Positions 52,654-59,468 of a stretch of DNA of 64,000 nucleotides are shown here, piece after piece. Made by a program: the position numbers and the translations under genes. The notes beneath the pieces were generated by a model that made no database searches, was not told where the DNA came from, and was given only the letters and a program-made list of their open reading frames with translations. The stretch is from contig CAJKXZ010000006.1 in the NCBI GenBank assembly GCA_905203995.1, positions 18,648-82,647 on the forward strand, in the 5' to 3' direction. The first letter of the stretch is position 1, and every line of letters begins with the position of its first letter. The stretch comes from an uncultured Methanomassiliicoccus sp. (GTDB lineage: Archaea > Thermoplasmatota > Thermoplasmata > Methanomassiliicoccales > Methanomassiliicoccaceae).

Positions 52654-53037
52654 TCAAGCCGACTCGGAGGTTTCTTCATATTGCGTTTTAATCGTCAGGA
52701 TGTGAATGCTGACCAGGAAGCCGACGATGAGCAGAATAGCGACAATGAATAGCTTTTCATGAGTAAAAAACATAGAAATGCCCAGCATGAGCCAGAGAAA
52801 AGCTAAAGTCTTGTATTTCAAGGATTTAGGAATACCGCGGCCGCTTTGATAATTTTCAATGAAAGGTCCGAAATGTTTAGTATTGAGCAGCCAGGCATGC
52901 ATACGGGGATTACCTGCGCTGAAGCAGGCGGCAGCGACTAAAATAAAAGGAGTAGTGGGTACGACTGGTAAGACGACTCCGATCGCTCCCAGAACCACTG
53001 CTGCCATGCCTAAACCCGTAAAAACTGCTCGTTTCAT
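52654..53037 (-). CDS. DUF454 (YbaN-like) membrane protein
   Basis: 127 residues, three to four membrane segments, with the family's GVVLPVVPTTPFILVAAACFSAGNPRMHAWLL start and KTLAFLWLMLGISMFF. Function unknown; the family is widespread in bacteria. Single gene. Confidence 0.85.
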   Translation of the reverse strand: MKRAVFTGLGMAAVVLGAIGVVLPVVPTTPFILVAAACFSAGNPRMHAWLLNTKHFGPFIENYQSGRGIPKSLKYKTLAFLWLMLGISMFFTHEKLFIVAILLIVGFLVSIHILTIKTQYEETSESA

Positions 53038-53112
53038 GCGCCATCCATCAATTTGTAAAAGTATTGTAGCAAACAGAAGTTAATAGCTTTTTGCCACCCG
53101 ACCGCCGGAGAA

Positions 53113-53214
53113 GTGTCTCTTACCCCAGAAGCCGCTGAGAGCTTAGTAAAACAAAAACTGGCTGAAAGGAAAGCGCGCAAGTATCATCAACTGTTTGAAC
53201 CGAAGACTGTCTGA
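53113..53214 (+). CDS. Possible small protein or gene remnant (33 codons)
   Basis: A GTG-started frame giving SLTPEAAESLVKQKLAERK and a basic C-terminus. The composition (charged, helical) looks coding and it is in the same frame as the following thioredoxin-like gene. The frame is open back to a TAA at about 53060 without an ATG, so it may be a degraded gene end. Too short and with weak start signal to be sure. Confidence 0.25.
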   Translation: MSLTPEAAESLVKQKLAERKARKYHQLFEPKTV

Positions 53215-53223
53215 GGTCAAAAA

Positions 53224-53508
53224 ATGGATAGATTGCTTTATTTCTGGGGCAAAGAGTGCCCGCACTGTGCCAAGTTGCAGCCAGTCGTCGAAGATGCTGC
53301 CAAAGAGATTCCGCAACCGATCGAGAAATTAGAAGTCTGGCATTCTGCGGAAAATGCGCAGTTGCTGGAGTCCTATGCGAAAGAGGTAGAGAGCTCCTGC
53401 GGCAGCGGTCTGGGTGTCCCCACTCTGTATAATGAGAAAACAGGCCAGGCCATCTGCGGTGACCGTCTCTCGAAAGAAAACATCATCGAGTGGGCAAACG
53501 GCAAGTGA
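53224..53508 (+). CDS. Thioredoxin-like protein with CPHC motif
   Basis: 94 residues: YFWGKECPHCAKLQPVV near residue 7 is a thioredoxin-fold active site CxxC, followed by a cis-Pro region (GVPTLYNEKTGQAICGD). Two further cysteines lie after the active site (SSCGSG, ICGD). A GAGGTC site precedes the ATG. Probably a cytoplasmic thiol-disulfide oxidoreductase; partner unknown. Confidence 0.8.
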   Translation: MDRLLYFWGKECPHCAKLQPVVEDAAKEIPQPIEKLEVWHSAENAQLLESYAKEVESSCGSGLGVPTLYNEKTGQAICGDRLSKENIIEWANGK

Positions 53509-54114
53509 TCAGCTATCCAGCAACGATATCTCTGGATTCTCCATGAACATGCTGAGGTCTGCCATGAATCCAGAGGCCTCCTCCATTGATAGATAATTAC
53601 TATCAAAGACTAATGAGACATAAATCACCTTGTTGTTAACTAAGCCACTCCCCGACAACGAGAAGTCATTGTAAATGGCGCTGACGCCCAAAACACAGAT
53701 CTCAGTCGGGGCGGGCAGTAAGGCGGGATAACTTTCACCTTTGATGCCATAGGGCAGAATAGCAAAAGTCGGGGCGGTATGGGCAGAACCGTGTTCCAGC
53801 TCTGAAGCAATGCTGAACATGTCTTTTTTATCGGCTGCCCGAATCACGGCACCGAATACTTCCAGATCATAGAAATCCTGCAAGAAAAGCCGTTTTCCCT
53901 CCAAATAGGAATTAAAGGCGGGATGCTTTTTTAAGGTAGCCACCACTGCCTTCATGACGAAAGGTAAATAATTAATGCGGACGCCTTTTACTTCTTCTGC
54001 ATACTTTTTGATTTTTTCTTTCATACAGAATAAGGCAGTGGCGTCAATGGCCGCACTAATGGTGGTAAACACAGTTAAACGGCTGCTGTTGGCATATTCA
54101 AATTCTTCTTGCAT
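53509..54114 (-). CDS. E2 acyltransferase-fold protein without lipoyl domain or catalytic His
   Basis: 201 residues matching the catalytic domain of 2-oxoacid dehydrogenase E2/CAT: RLTVFTTISAAIDATALFCMKEKIKKY, RINYLPFVMKAVVATLKKHPAFNSYL, ICVLGVSAIYND. The catalytic DHR motif is replaced by DSN (FDSNYLSMEEASGFMADL, near residue 176). No lipoyl or E3-binding domain is present and no E1/E3 gene is adjacent. It is probably not an acyltransferase of the usual type. Confidence 0.72.
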   Translation of the reverse strand: MQEEFEYANSSRLTVFTTISAAIDATALFCMKEKIKKYAEEVKGVRINYLPFVMKAVVATLKKHPAFNSYLEGKRLFLQDFYDLEVFGAVIRAADKKDMFSIASELEHGSAHTAPTFAILPYGIKGESYPALLPAPTEICVLGVSAIYNDFSLSGSGLVNNKVIYVSLVFDSNYLSMEEASGFMADLSMFMENPEISLLDS

Positions 54115-54210
54115 GAGGTTAAACCTTTAGTGACCATTTTTCCAACCCCTATTATTTATTCATGACGATGAGAAGTGGGTTAATATGCCATTAGCTCCCA
54201 AGAGTAGAAT

Positions 54211-54498
54211 ATGGACAAATTCGCCGAAGAATGCACGAATTTAGAGAAGATGGATGACAACCAACGAAAAGAAGAAGTGGCCGAAATGGAAAAGAAGTGT
54301 CTTTGTCCGGAATGCCCGACCTACAACGGCTGTGCTTTAGCCGATAAAGAATATCTTTACTGTTTCAAAGGTGGCAGCGCCTGCATTACTGATAAGAAAA
54401 AATGCATCTGTCCGGACTGTCCGGTTTATACATCTTCCGGGCTTACAAACATATTTTATTGTACAAATGGTTCAGAGGCTGAGATTAGAAAAGACTAA
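54211..54498 (+). CDS. DUF2769 cysteine-rich protein, copy 1
   Basis: 95 residues with two C-x-C-x2-C-P-[TV]-Y modules (CLCPECPTY near 30 and CICPDCPVY near 70), each followed by a further Cys: the DUF2769 pattern of methanogens. Predicted to bind metal or Fe-S clusters; function unknown. Tandem with a close paralogue 17 nt downstream. Confidence 0.8.
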   Translation: MDKFAEECTNLEKMDDNQRKEEVAEMEKKCLCPECPTYNGCALADKEYLYCFKGGSACITDKKKCICPDCPVYTSSGLTNIFYCTNGSEAEIRKD

Positions 54499-54515
54499 TC
54501 CCATGAGGAACGCCG

Positions 54516-54797
54516 ATGAAAAATATCCAGGATTTGAACCGCCTCGGGCCTGAAAAAAGGAAAGAAGCGATTGCTGACATGCGCGCCCGCTGCGCATGTC
54601 CCTCCTGCCCGACCTACACCGAATGCGCTGCCGAGAGAAAAGAAACTACTTTTTGCTTCTACGGCAAATCATTAGATTGTATCAACCGAGAAATTTCCTG
54701 TTTGTGTCCTAAATGCCCGGTCCACACAGAGTATGGCTTCCGCAGAAAATACTATTGTACCAAAGGCGGAGAGAGCACCGCGCCTAAACGCTATTGA
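54516..54797 (+). CDS. DUF2769 cysteine-rich protein, copy 2
   Basis: 93 residues with the same two cysteine modules (CACPSCPTY and CLCPKCPVH) and surrounding FCFYGKSLDC/YYCTKGG spacing as copy 1, showing a tandem duplication. It lies just upstream of the SRP RNA, whose promoter begins 20 nt after its stop. Confidence 0.8.
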   Translation: MKNIQDLNRLGPEKRKEAIADMRARCACPSCPTYTECAAERKETTFCFYGKSLDCINREISCLCPKCPVHTEYGFRRKYYCTKGGESTAPKRY

Positions 54798-54816
54798 GTT
54801 CTTTTCATACTGAAGA

Positions 54817-54825
54817 TTATAAATA
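54817..54825 (+). promoter_or_regulatory. TATA box of the SRP RNA gene
   Basis: TTATAAATA, centred about 26 nt before the predicted RNA 5' end at 54847. Confidence 0.7.
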
Positions 54826-54846
54826 GGTTCAGGAGATTAGTCAGAC

Positions 54847-55158
54847 TGCTAGGCTTGACCGGGACGTTCGGCACGCCCTTATACACCGTAAACTGTCGAT
54901 AACGGGGGTGACAACGGGGGACGGCGTAACCTGAAAGAAGTGAGCCCAGCCATCGACAATGAAGTCTTGTCCTATGGAGTTGGAAGCTGTCTGCGGGAGC
55001 AGCTGGAGAGCAGCCCCCCTTACACTGATCATGGGGAACGGGCCAGGCCCTGACGGGAGCAGCCTTACCATGGATTACTAACGTTCAGAGGGTCGCAGGG
55101 CTGAGAAGATATCTGGATAACTCGCAACAATCGGGGCATCTACCTCCGCGGCCTAGCA
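54847..55158 (+). ncRNA. ffs: Archaeal 7S signal recognition particle RNA
   Basis: About 312 nt. The ends pair (TGCTAGGC with GCCTAGCA), closing the archaeal helix 1. The 5' Alu-like part has the GTTCGGC element. The conserved helix 8 (AACGGGCCAGGCCCTGACGG with GGGAGCAGCC following, at about 55036-55063) is the SRP54-binding tetraloop region. The 3' end overlaps the last codons of the convergent marker-2 gene by 6 nt. Confidence 0.92.
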
Positions 55159-56154
55159 CTTTGCTTTTACATTCGGCGGTAGTTTACTAGGATTGCAGCC
55201 CGTGATTTTCTCTTTTGCCAGATCAAAAAGGATGACACTTTGTCCGCCGTCCTGCAAGATAATTTTCTGTGAGGCGGTTACTTTGCCGACAACTGCTGCC
55301 GTTAAACCGCCTTCTTTAAAAATTTCAATGATCTCCGCAGAATTCTGCGGCTCACAGGTCAGCACATAACCGCAGCCCTGGTAGGCTTTTAACCACTGTG
55401 ACAAATCTTCGTCCGCCGGCCGCGGGATTTTACTTACTTCCACTTCACCACCGGCACCGCTGGTTTCCAGCAGCATGCCCAAGGTTCCTAAGCAGCCAGG
55501 GTTGCTGATGTCCTTAGCTGACTTAGCTAAATGCCGCTTGCCGATTTTATTCATCAATAAAAGCTGAGCCCGGCATTCTTCGGCGGATTTGCGGGAAGTG
55601 GTGTCCCAGGCGTACGGCAGTTCTTGCGGGAAGAAACCATCGAGATCCATCGCCATGATAATCTCGTCACCGGCAGCGGCAGTGTGTGAATAAATAGAGT
55701 TGCCGGCTTCCACTGTGCCTAAGATGGCTACGTCGATAGCGTTGTACTCGCAATCGGGATGTGTGTGCCCGCCGACAATCGGCACACCGAATTTCCGGAC
55801 AGCGGCTTCCATGCCCCTCATTACTTCGGCACAGACTTTCTCGTCTTTCGAAGAAACAATATCTACCATGGCTAAAGGTATGCCGCCCATCGCCGCCACA
55901 TCATGGATGTTGACTAAGACAGCAAAATAACCGGCATAATAAGGATGAACTTTCATCAGGGTTTCCATAATGCCGTCCGCTGCCAGCAGCAGCTCGCTGC
56001 CATTGTGCATAATCACTGCACAGTCTTCTCCATAGGCTGCCAGTATATTCTCCTGGGGAATTGACGGAAAGAAATCAACAACGTTGGAGATTGTCCGTTT
56101 GCGCGTTACCCCGGGAAATGTTCTAATTTCCGCAGCCAGGGCTTCCAAATCCAT
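55153..56154 (-). CDS. mmp2: Methanogenesis marker protein 2 (AIR synthase-related, PurM/SelD fold)
   Basis: About 333 residues. The start FPGVTRKRTISNVVDFF, AYGEDCAVIMHNGSELLLAADGIME, HDVAAMGGIPLAMVDIV and IVGGHTHPD are the AIR-synthase-like motifs of the TIGR03267 group, conserved in methanogens and of unknown substrate. A TATA box (GATATATATC, about 56172-56181) points to leaderless initiation at ATG 56154 rather than 56160. It ends in TAG, a rare stop in this window, within the SRP RNA sequence. Confidence 0.85.
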   Translation of the reverse strand: MDLEALAAEIRTFPGVTRKRTISNVVDFFPSIPQENILAAYGEDCAVIMHNGSELLLAADGIMETLMKVHPYYAGYFAVLVNIHDVAAMGGIPLAMVDIVSSKDEKVCAEVMRGMEAAVRKFGVPIVGGHTHPDCEYNAIDVAILGTVEAGNSIYSHTAAAGDEIIMAMDLDGFFPQELPYAWDTTSRKSAEECRAQLLLMNKIGKRHLAKSAKDISNPGCLGTLGMLLETSGAGGEVEVSKIPRPADEDLSQWLKAYQGCGYVLTCEPQNSAEIIEIFKEGGLTAAVVGKVTASQKIILQDGGQSVILFDLAKEKITGCNPSKLPPNVKAKC

Positions 56155-56229
56155 GACCATACATCGCAGAGAGAGATATATATCTTACTTGCCGGGCAGC
56201 TCAGTACCGCCCGGAAGTTCTGCTGCACT

Positions 56230-56817
56230 TTAAATTTCAAAAAGGGTTGTCTGTTTAGTCTGCTTAGCATATTGATTGATCTCAATCAGCTGGTTAAGCA
56301 TCTGTGTTAAGAGATCGTCGTAGACCTCGGTAAATTTTTCATCATTATTGTAGAAGTAAGCCGGGCTGGAATCCGCCACTTTCAGATTAGTACGCTGCAG
56401 AACTTTTTTCGCTTCCTGCTTCTCTTCCCGGCTGGCCTGTTCAAAACCGGGCTGCTCGCGGACCCCGGCTTTTTTCAATTCTTCCATGAAAACTGCCCGC
56501 TTAAATAATTTGCATAAGGTATGAGTGATTAAGAGATCAGCCTCAGAACCATGGCAAAGATTCCGTGAACATTCGCCGACTAGTTCATAGATGTCCCAGT
56601 CACGGACCTTCACCGGCACATACAGTTTTGAAGGCGGGATGTCTTTCTCTTTAAGCAGGTTGAGATCGGCCAGCGCCCTCAGGTATCCTGTAAGAATCAG
56701 TTTGTGCATGACGATGCCGTTATTCTCCAGCTCACGCGACAAAGCGCTGATAGATTTACCGTCGGATGTTAAAATCTCGAAGATCAGATCTTTTAAAGGA
56801 CGCTGTGGATCGAACAT
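56230..56817 (-). CDS. Winged-helix-like protein of unknown function
   Basis: About 195 residues. Residues 1-85 look like a winged helix (KDLIFEILTSDGKSISALSRELENNGIVMHKLILTGYLRALADLNLLKEKDI), and the remainder is helical (ELVGECSRNLCHGSEADLLITHTLCKLFKRAVFMEELKKAGV). The C-terminus ends KQTTLFEI, which could be a clamp/PCNA-binding motif, though this is speculative. Upstream the frame continues through a repeat region; ATG 56817 is preferred. Not a recognised family. Confidence 0.55.
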   Translation of the reverse strand: MFDPQRPLKDLIFEILTSDGKSISALSRELENNGIVMHKLILTGYLRALADLNLLKEKDIPPSKLYVPVKVRDWDIYELVGECSRNLCHGSEADLLITHTLCKLFKRAVFMEELKKAGVREQPGFEQASREEKQEAKKVLQRTNLKVADSSPAYFYNNDEKFTEVYDDLLTQMLNQLIEINQYAKQTKQTTLFEI

Positions 56818-56820
56818 TAA

Positions 56821-56850
56821 GTAACCAAATAGGTAAACAAATAGGTAATT
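56821..56850. repeat. Short repeats / candidate operator upstream of the winged-helix gene
   Basis: GTAACC-AAATA-GGTAAAC-AAATA-GGTAATT: the half-site (A)GGTAA recurs twice on a 12-nt period and pairs with the inverted GTAACC. It is directly before the gene's start and resembles GTTACC-ATATTA-GGTAAC at 57964-57981. Confidence 0.4.
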
Positions 56851-56966
56851 AAATACTTTGTTCTTCAACAACCTTCGAAAAGAGTGATCAATAATGTAAT
56901 ACTGGCAAATAACCAGATATTACTATAAATATTGGTTATGATCATATCCCTTGCCATAAATAACTG

Positions 56967-57824
56967 TTGATCTGGGGGTATAATATCACGCTTGAAGTAA
57001 AAGATGTCGTCTTCGGCTATCGTGAAAAGAAGGTTCTTGATGGTTTTACCTTCACTGCCGAGGGCAATAAGATTATCTCGATTTTAGGTCCCAATGGTGT
57101 CGGTAAGACGACGCTGCTCAAATGCATCTGTGGTTTCATTACACCACAGAGCGGATCGGTAATGATCGACGATAAAAACGTCCGAGAAATGTCCGCCAGA
57201 GAACTGGCAAAACACATCGGCTATGTACCCCAGAAATGCCCGGTGCCGCGGACAACAGTTTTTGATGCCGTTCTGATCGGCCGCCGGCCGTATATCGAAT
57301 GGAGCGTTACCAACCGAGATCTGGAGATCACCTGGAACGCCTTGGATTCTCTGGGACTTACGGACCTCGCCTTACGTTATGCTGACGAGATCAGCGGTGG
57401 TGAGTTTCAGAAAGTACAGATTGCCAGAGCAATTGTTCAAGAACCCAATGTCTTGATTCTTGATGAACCAACCAACAATTTAGACATCGCCAACCAGCAT
57501 ATGACCATGCATATGGTTTTGGATGCCGTCAACTCCAAAGGGATCTGCACAATTATGACGATGCATGACATCAATCTCGCTGTGCATTATTCTGACTTAC
57601 TGATGTTTGTCAAAGACGGCAAAATCGCCGGTTACGGCGGTCCTGATATTGTTACAGAAGAGCTGATTCATGACGTCTACGGCATGGATGTAGACATCAT
57701 CGACCACATGGGGACGCCCTTTGTCATACCAAAGAAAAGGTATGAACATATCCATAAACACCCCCATAAAGCCGAAGACCACCTGGTAGATGGTTACAGC
57801 GGCATGGAATTTGTCAAAATCTAA
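56967..57824 (+). CDS. FecE-like ABC ATPase, orphan, with His-rich tail
   Basis: 285 residues: Walker A GPNGVGKTT, Q-loop VPQKC, signature SGGEFQKVQIARAI, Walker B VLILDEPTNNLD, switch His MTMHD. Closest to iron/cobalamin importer ATPases, but no permease or binding protein is adjacent. The C-terminus carries RYEHIHKHPHKAEDHLVDGY with five histidines. The start is TTG at 56967 and no better in-frame ATG is seen before Walker A. It is separated from the importer operon at 39.4-42.4 kb. Confidence 0.85.
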   Translation: MIWGYNITLEVKDVVFGYREKKVLDGFTFTAEGNKIISILGPNGVGKTTLLKCICGFITPQSGSVMIDDKNVREMSARELAKHIGYVPQKCPVPRTTVFDAVLIGRRPYIEWSVTNRDLEITWNALDSLGLTDLALRYADEISGGEFQKVQIARAIVQEPNVLILDEPTNNLDIANQHMTMHMVLDAVNSKGICTIMTMHDINLAVHYSDLLMFVKDGKIAGYGGPDIVTEELIHDVYGMDVDIIDHMGTPFVIPKKRYEHIHKHPHKAEDHLVDGYSGMEFVKI

Positions 57825-57825
57825 G

Positions 57826-57850
57826 TCTGGCAACCAGCCAGCCCTCTTTT
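57826..57850 (+). terminator. Terminator of the orphan ATPase gene
   Basis: CTGG-CAA-CCAG with a following T-rich run (CTCTTTTTATTT). Confidence 0.5.
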
Positions 57851-57963
57851 TATTTAATGATCTGCAGCCAGCAGCATATTCTAGACCATTGCCTAGGAAT
57901 TTAGTTCCCTGAAAAAACACACCGTCACAAACGTATGACATTTTATAGATGGTCAGTATATTT

Positions 57964-57981
57964 GTTACCATATTAGGTAAC
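57964..57981. promoter_or_regulatory. Inverted repeat GTTACC-N6-GGTAAC
   Basis: A perfect 6-bp inverted repeat with a 6-nt spacer. A similar element occurs at 56821. Candidate operator; the binding protein is unknown. Confidence 0.4.
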
Positions 57982-58136
57982 TAATATCTTATTGCCTGAT
58001 TAAATGCTTGATCTAATAAGATCTGGCTATAAATATAATGAAGCGGATAGACTCAAATACCAGCAGCGTGATACGCTGGCTATTAATTGTATCCTACCTC
58101 CCAAAGCCTCGTATGACAAAGTAGGACAATGACATA

Positions 58137-58145
58137 TTTTATATA
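58137..58145 (+). promoter_or_regulatory. TATA box of the rhh-ftsZ operon
   Basis: TTTTATATA, about 47 nt before the ATG at 58188, framed by inverted GTATGAC sites. Confidence 0.6.
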
Positions 58146-58187
58146 CTTCGTTAGTCATACATATTTCTGCAAAGCTGAGGAATTCGC

Positions 58188-58556
58188 ATGGATGGGGAAA
58201 GAATATCGTTGCGACTGGAATCAGAAGACTTGGAGCTTCTCGATGAATTCATTGAGAGTCATCCCGAGTATTCCAACCGTTCTAATCTCGCAAGGGTAGC
58301 AATTCGCGAATTCGTAGAAAACTCAGGTCTAAGCAAACGTAACACCCGCTCTGCGGGTGATTACGAAGTCACCGTTGAACTTCCGAAAGCGCTCTACAAC
58401 ATACTTTCTAACATGGTTGACGCAGGTTACTTCCGTTCGATGGGAGAAATCTTGGTGGACTGTGCCAGAGACGAGTATCTCAACAAGAAAGCGATGAAAG
58501 AAAAGGTGATGACATCTCAAGAACGGGATGTTCCATTTGAAGTAATTGAAAGATAA
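58188..58556 (+). CDS. Ribbon-helix-helix regulator upstream of ftsZ (CdrS-like context)
   Basis: 122 residues. The N-terminal MDGERISLRLESEDLELLDEFIESHPEYSNRSNLARVAIREFV is a ribbon-helix-helix; residues 58-103 (YEVTVELPKALYNILSNMVDAGYFRSMGEILVDCARDEYL) form a second RHH-like unit. In haloarchaea an RHH regulator (CdrS) is encoded with ftsZ2 and controls cell division genes; the arrangement here is parallel, though homology is inferred only from fold and position. It is preceded by a GAGGAATTCGC site. Confidence 0.75.
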   Translation: MDGERISLRLESEDLELLDEFIESHPEYSNRSNLARVAIREFVENSGLSKRNTRSAGDYEVTVELPKALYNILSNMVDAGYFRSMGEILVDCARDEYLNKKAMKEKVMTSQERDVPFEVIER

Positions 58557-58584
58557 ACAAAAATTGGCGGGCACCGATTTTTGT
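58557..58584 (+). terminator. Hairpin between the RHH gene and ftsZ
   Basis: ACAAAAAT-TGGCGGGCACCG-ATTTTTGT; the stem is AT-rich and ends in a T run. It may partially end or attenuate transcription before ftsZ, which has no clear TATA box of its own in the 70-nt gap. Confidence 0.5.
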
Positions 58585-58626
58585 TTGCATAGGAAGTAAC
58601 AAACGCTACTAATTGAGGGATGACCA

Positions 58627-59367
58627 ATGAATACTGAACAGATGGCTACTAAAATTGCCAAAGGACTGACAAATCCTAGTATCACTGTTGTCGGATGCGG
58701 TGGTGCTGGATGCAATGTAATCAGCAAAATGAGCTCAGGATTATCGAATGTGACATCAGTCGCAATCAACACTGATGCAACAAACCTTGACAAAATTGAA
58801 GCAGACAAAAAGCTCCTGATCGGCAAAAATATAACCAACTGCCAGGGAGCCGAAGGTAATGTTGAGCTCGGAAAGCAATGCGCCATCGAAGCACAGAGCA
58901 GTATTCAAAATGTTTTAGAAGGTAGCGATATCGTCTTTGTGATTGCTGGGATGGGAGGAGGTACCGGAACTGGTGCCGCTCCCGTAATTGCCGAAACCGC
59001 ACAGAAGATGGGATCTGTTGTGGTCGGCATCGTCATCAGTCCTTTCTCCTTCGAAAGAAACAGACAGCAAGTTGCTGCAGATGGTCTTTCATCCCTCAAA
59101 TCTGTAGCCTCGAATGTTGTCGTAGTCGACAACGACCGTCTCCTACACTTAGCCGGCGATGCCAGCTTTGAAGAGAGTTTCAACGTCATCAACAATTTCG
59201 TCGGTAAAATTGTCGCGGTCATCTCCAACAAAATAACCACCGAGATTAGAAGTCAGGTAACAGCCGAGGTTAGAGACGAAATGCAGATTTTCTTGGAACC
59301 TCAGGGTGCCGAGATGCCGATGCGTGGCGTCATTCCCTCCATCTTAGCCAATCCTCTACCTCAATGA
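58627..59367 (+). CDS. Truncated FtsZ-family protein (GTP-binding domain only)
   Basis: 246 residues. The GTPase domain is complete: VVGCGGAGCNVISKM, AINTDATNL, and the tubulin signature AGMGGGTGTGAAP near residue 112, then VVVGIVISPFSFE and DNDRLL. After helix H7 the sequence becomes KITTEIRSQVTAEVRDEMQIFLEPQGAEM and stops; the T7 loop (NxDFADV) and the C-terminal domain are absent. No frameshift is visible and a terminator follows. It should bind GTP but cannot activate hydrolysis in the usual way. GAGGGATGACC precedes the ATG. Confidence 0.85.
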   Translation: MNTEQMATKIAKGLTNPSITVVGCGGAGCNVISKMSSGLSNVTSVAINTDATNLDKIEADKKLLIGKNITNCQGAEGNVELGKQCAIEAQSSIQNVLEGSDIVFVIAGMGGGTGTGAAPVIAETAQKMGSVVVGIVISPFSFERNRQQVAADGLSSLKSVASNVVVVDNDRLLHLAGDASFEESFNVINNFVGKIVAVISNKITTEIRSQVTAEVRDEMQIFLEPQGAEMPMRGVIPSILANPLPQ

Positions 59368-59369
59368 AT

Positions 59370-59391
59370 AACAGGAACTTCCGTTCCTGTT
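59370..59391 (+). terminator. Terminator after ftsZ-like gene
   Basis: AACAGGAAC-TTCC-GTTCCTGTT followed by TCTTTATTTTATC. Confidence 0.85.
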
Positions 59392-59468
59392 TCTTTATTT
59401 TATCTCTCTTTTTGCAACTGATTCCCTTTTTAAAAAGAATTAAAACGATCTTGAACATATAGGCGTTT

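Larger units (their letters stand above)
57825..58187. other. Promoter region of rhh-ftsZ, with repeated GTATGAC sites
   Basis: About 360 nt without an ORF. Contains a terminator for the ABC ATPase (57826-57840), an inverted repeat (57964-57981), GTATGACA at 57933-57940 and 58111-58118, and the inverted GTCATAC at 58154-58160, flanking the TATA box at 58137-58145. Confidence 0.5.

Noticed and set aside
55153..55155. TAG of the marker-2 gene as pyrrolysine
   Set aside because: The family's normal C-terminus is reached before it; read-through would run antisense through the SRP RNA without similarity.
56821..56850. Short spaced repeats as a CRISPR array
   Set aside because: Only two to three half-sites of 6-8 nt with 5-nt spacing; no repeat-spacer structure and no cas genes.
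59368..59468. Frameshift restoring the FtsZ C-terminal domain
   Set aside because: The 100 nt after the stop hold a terminator hairpin, and no frame shows a T7 loop.
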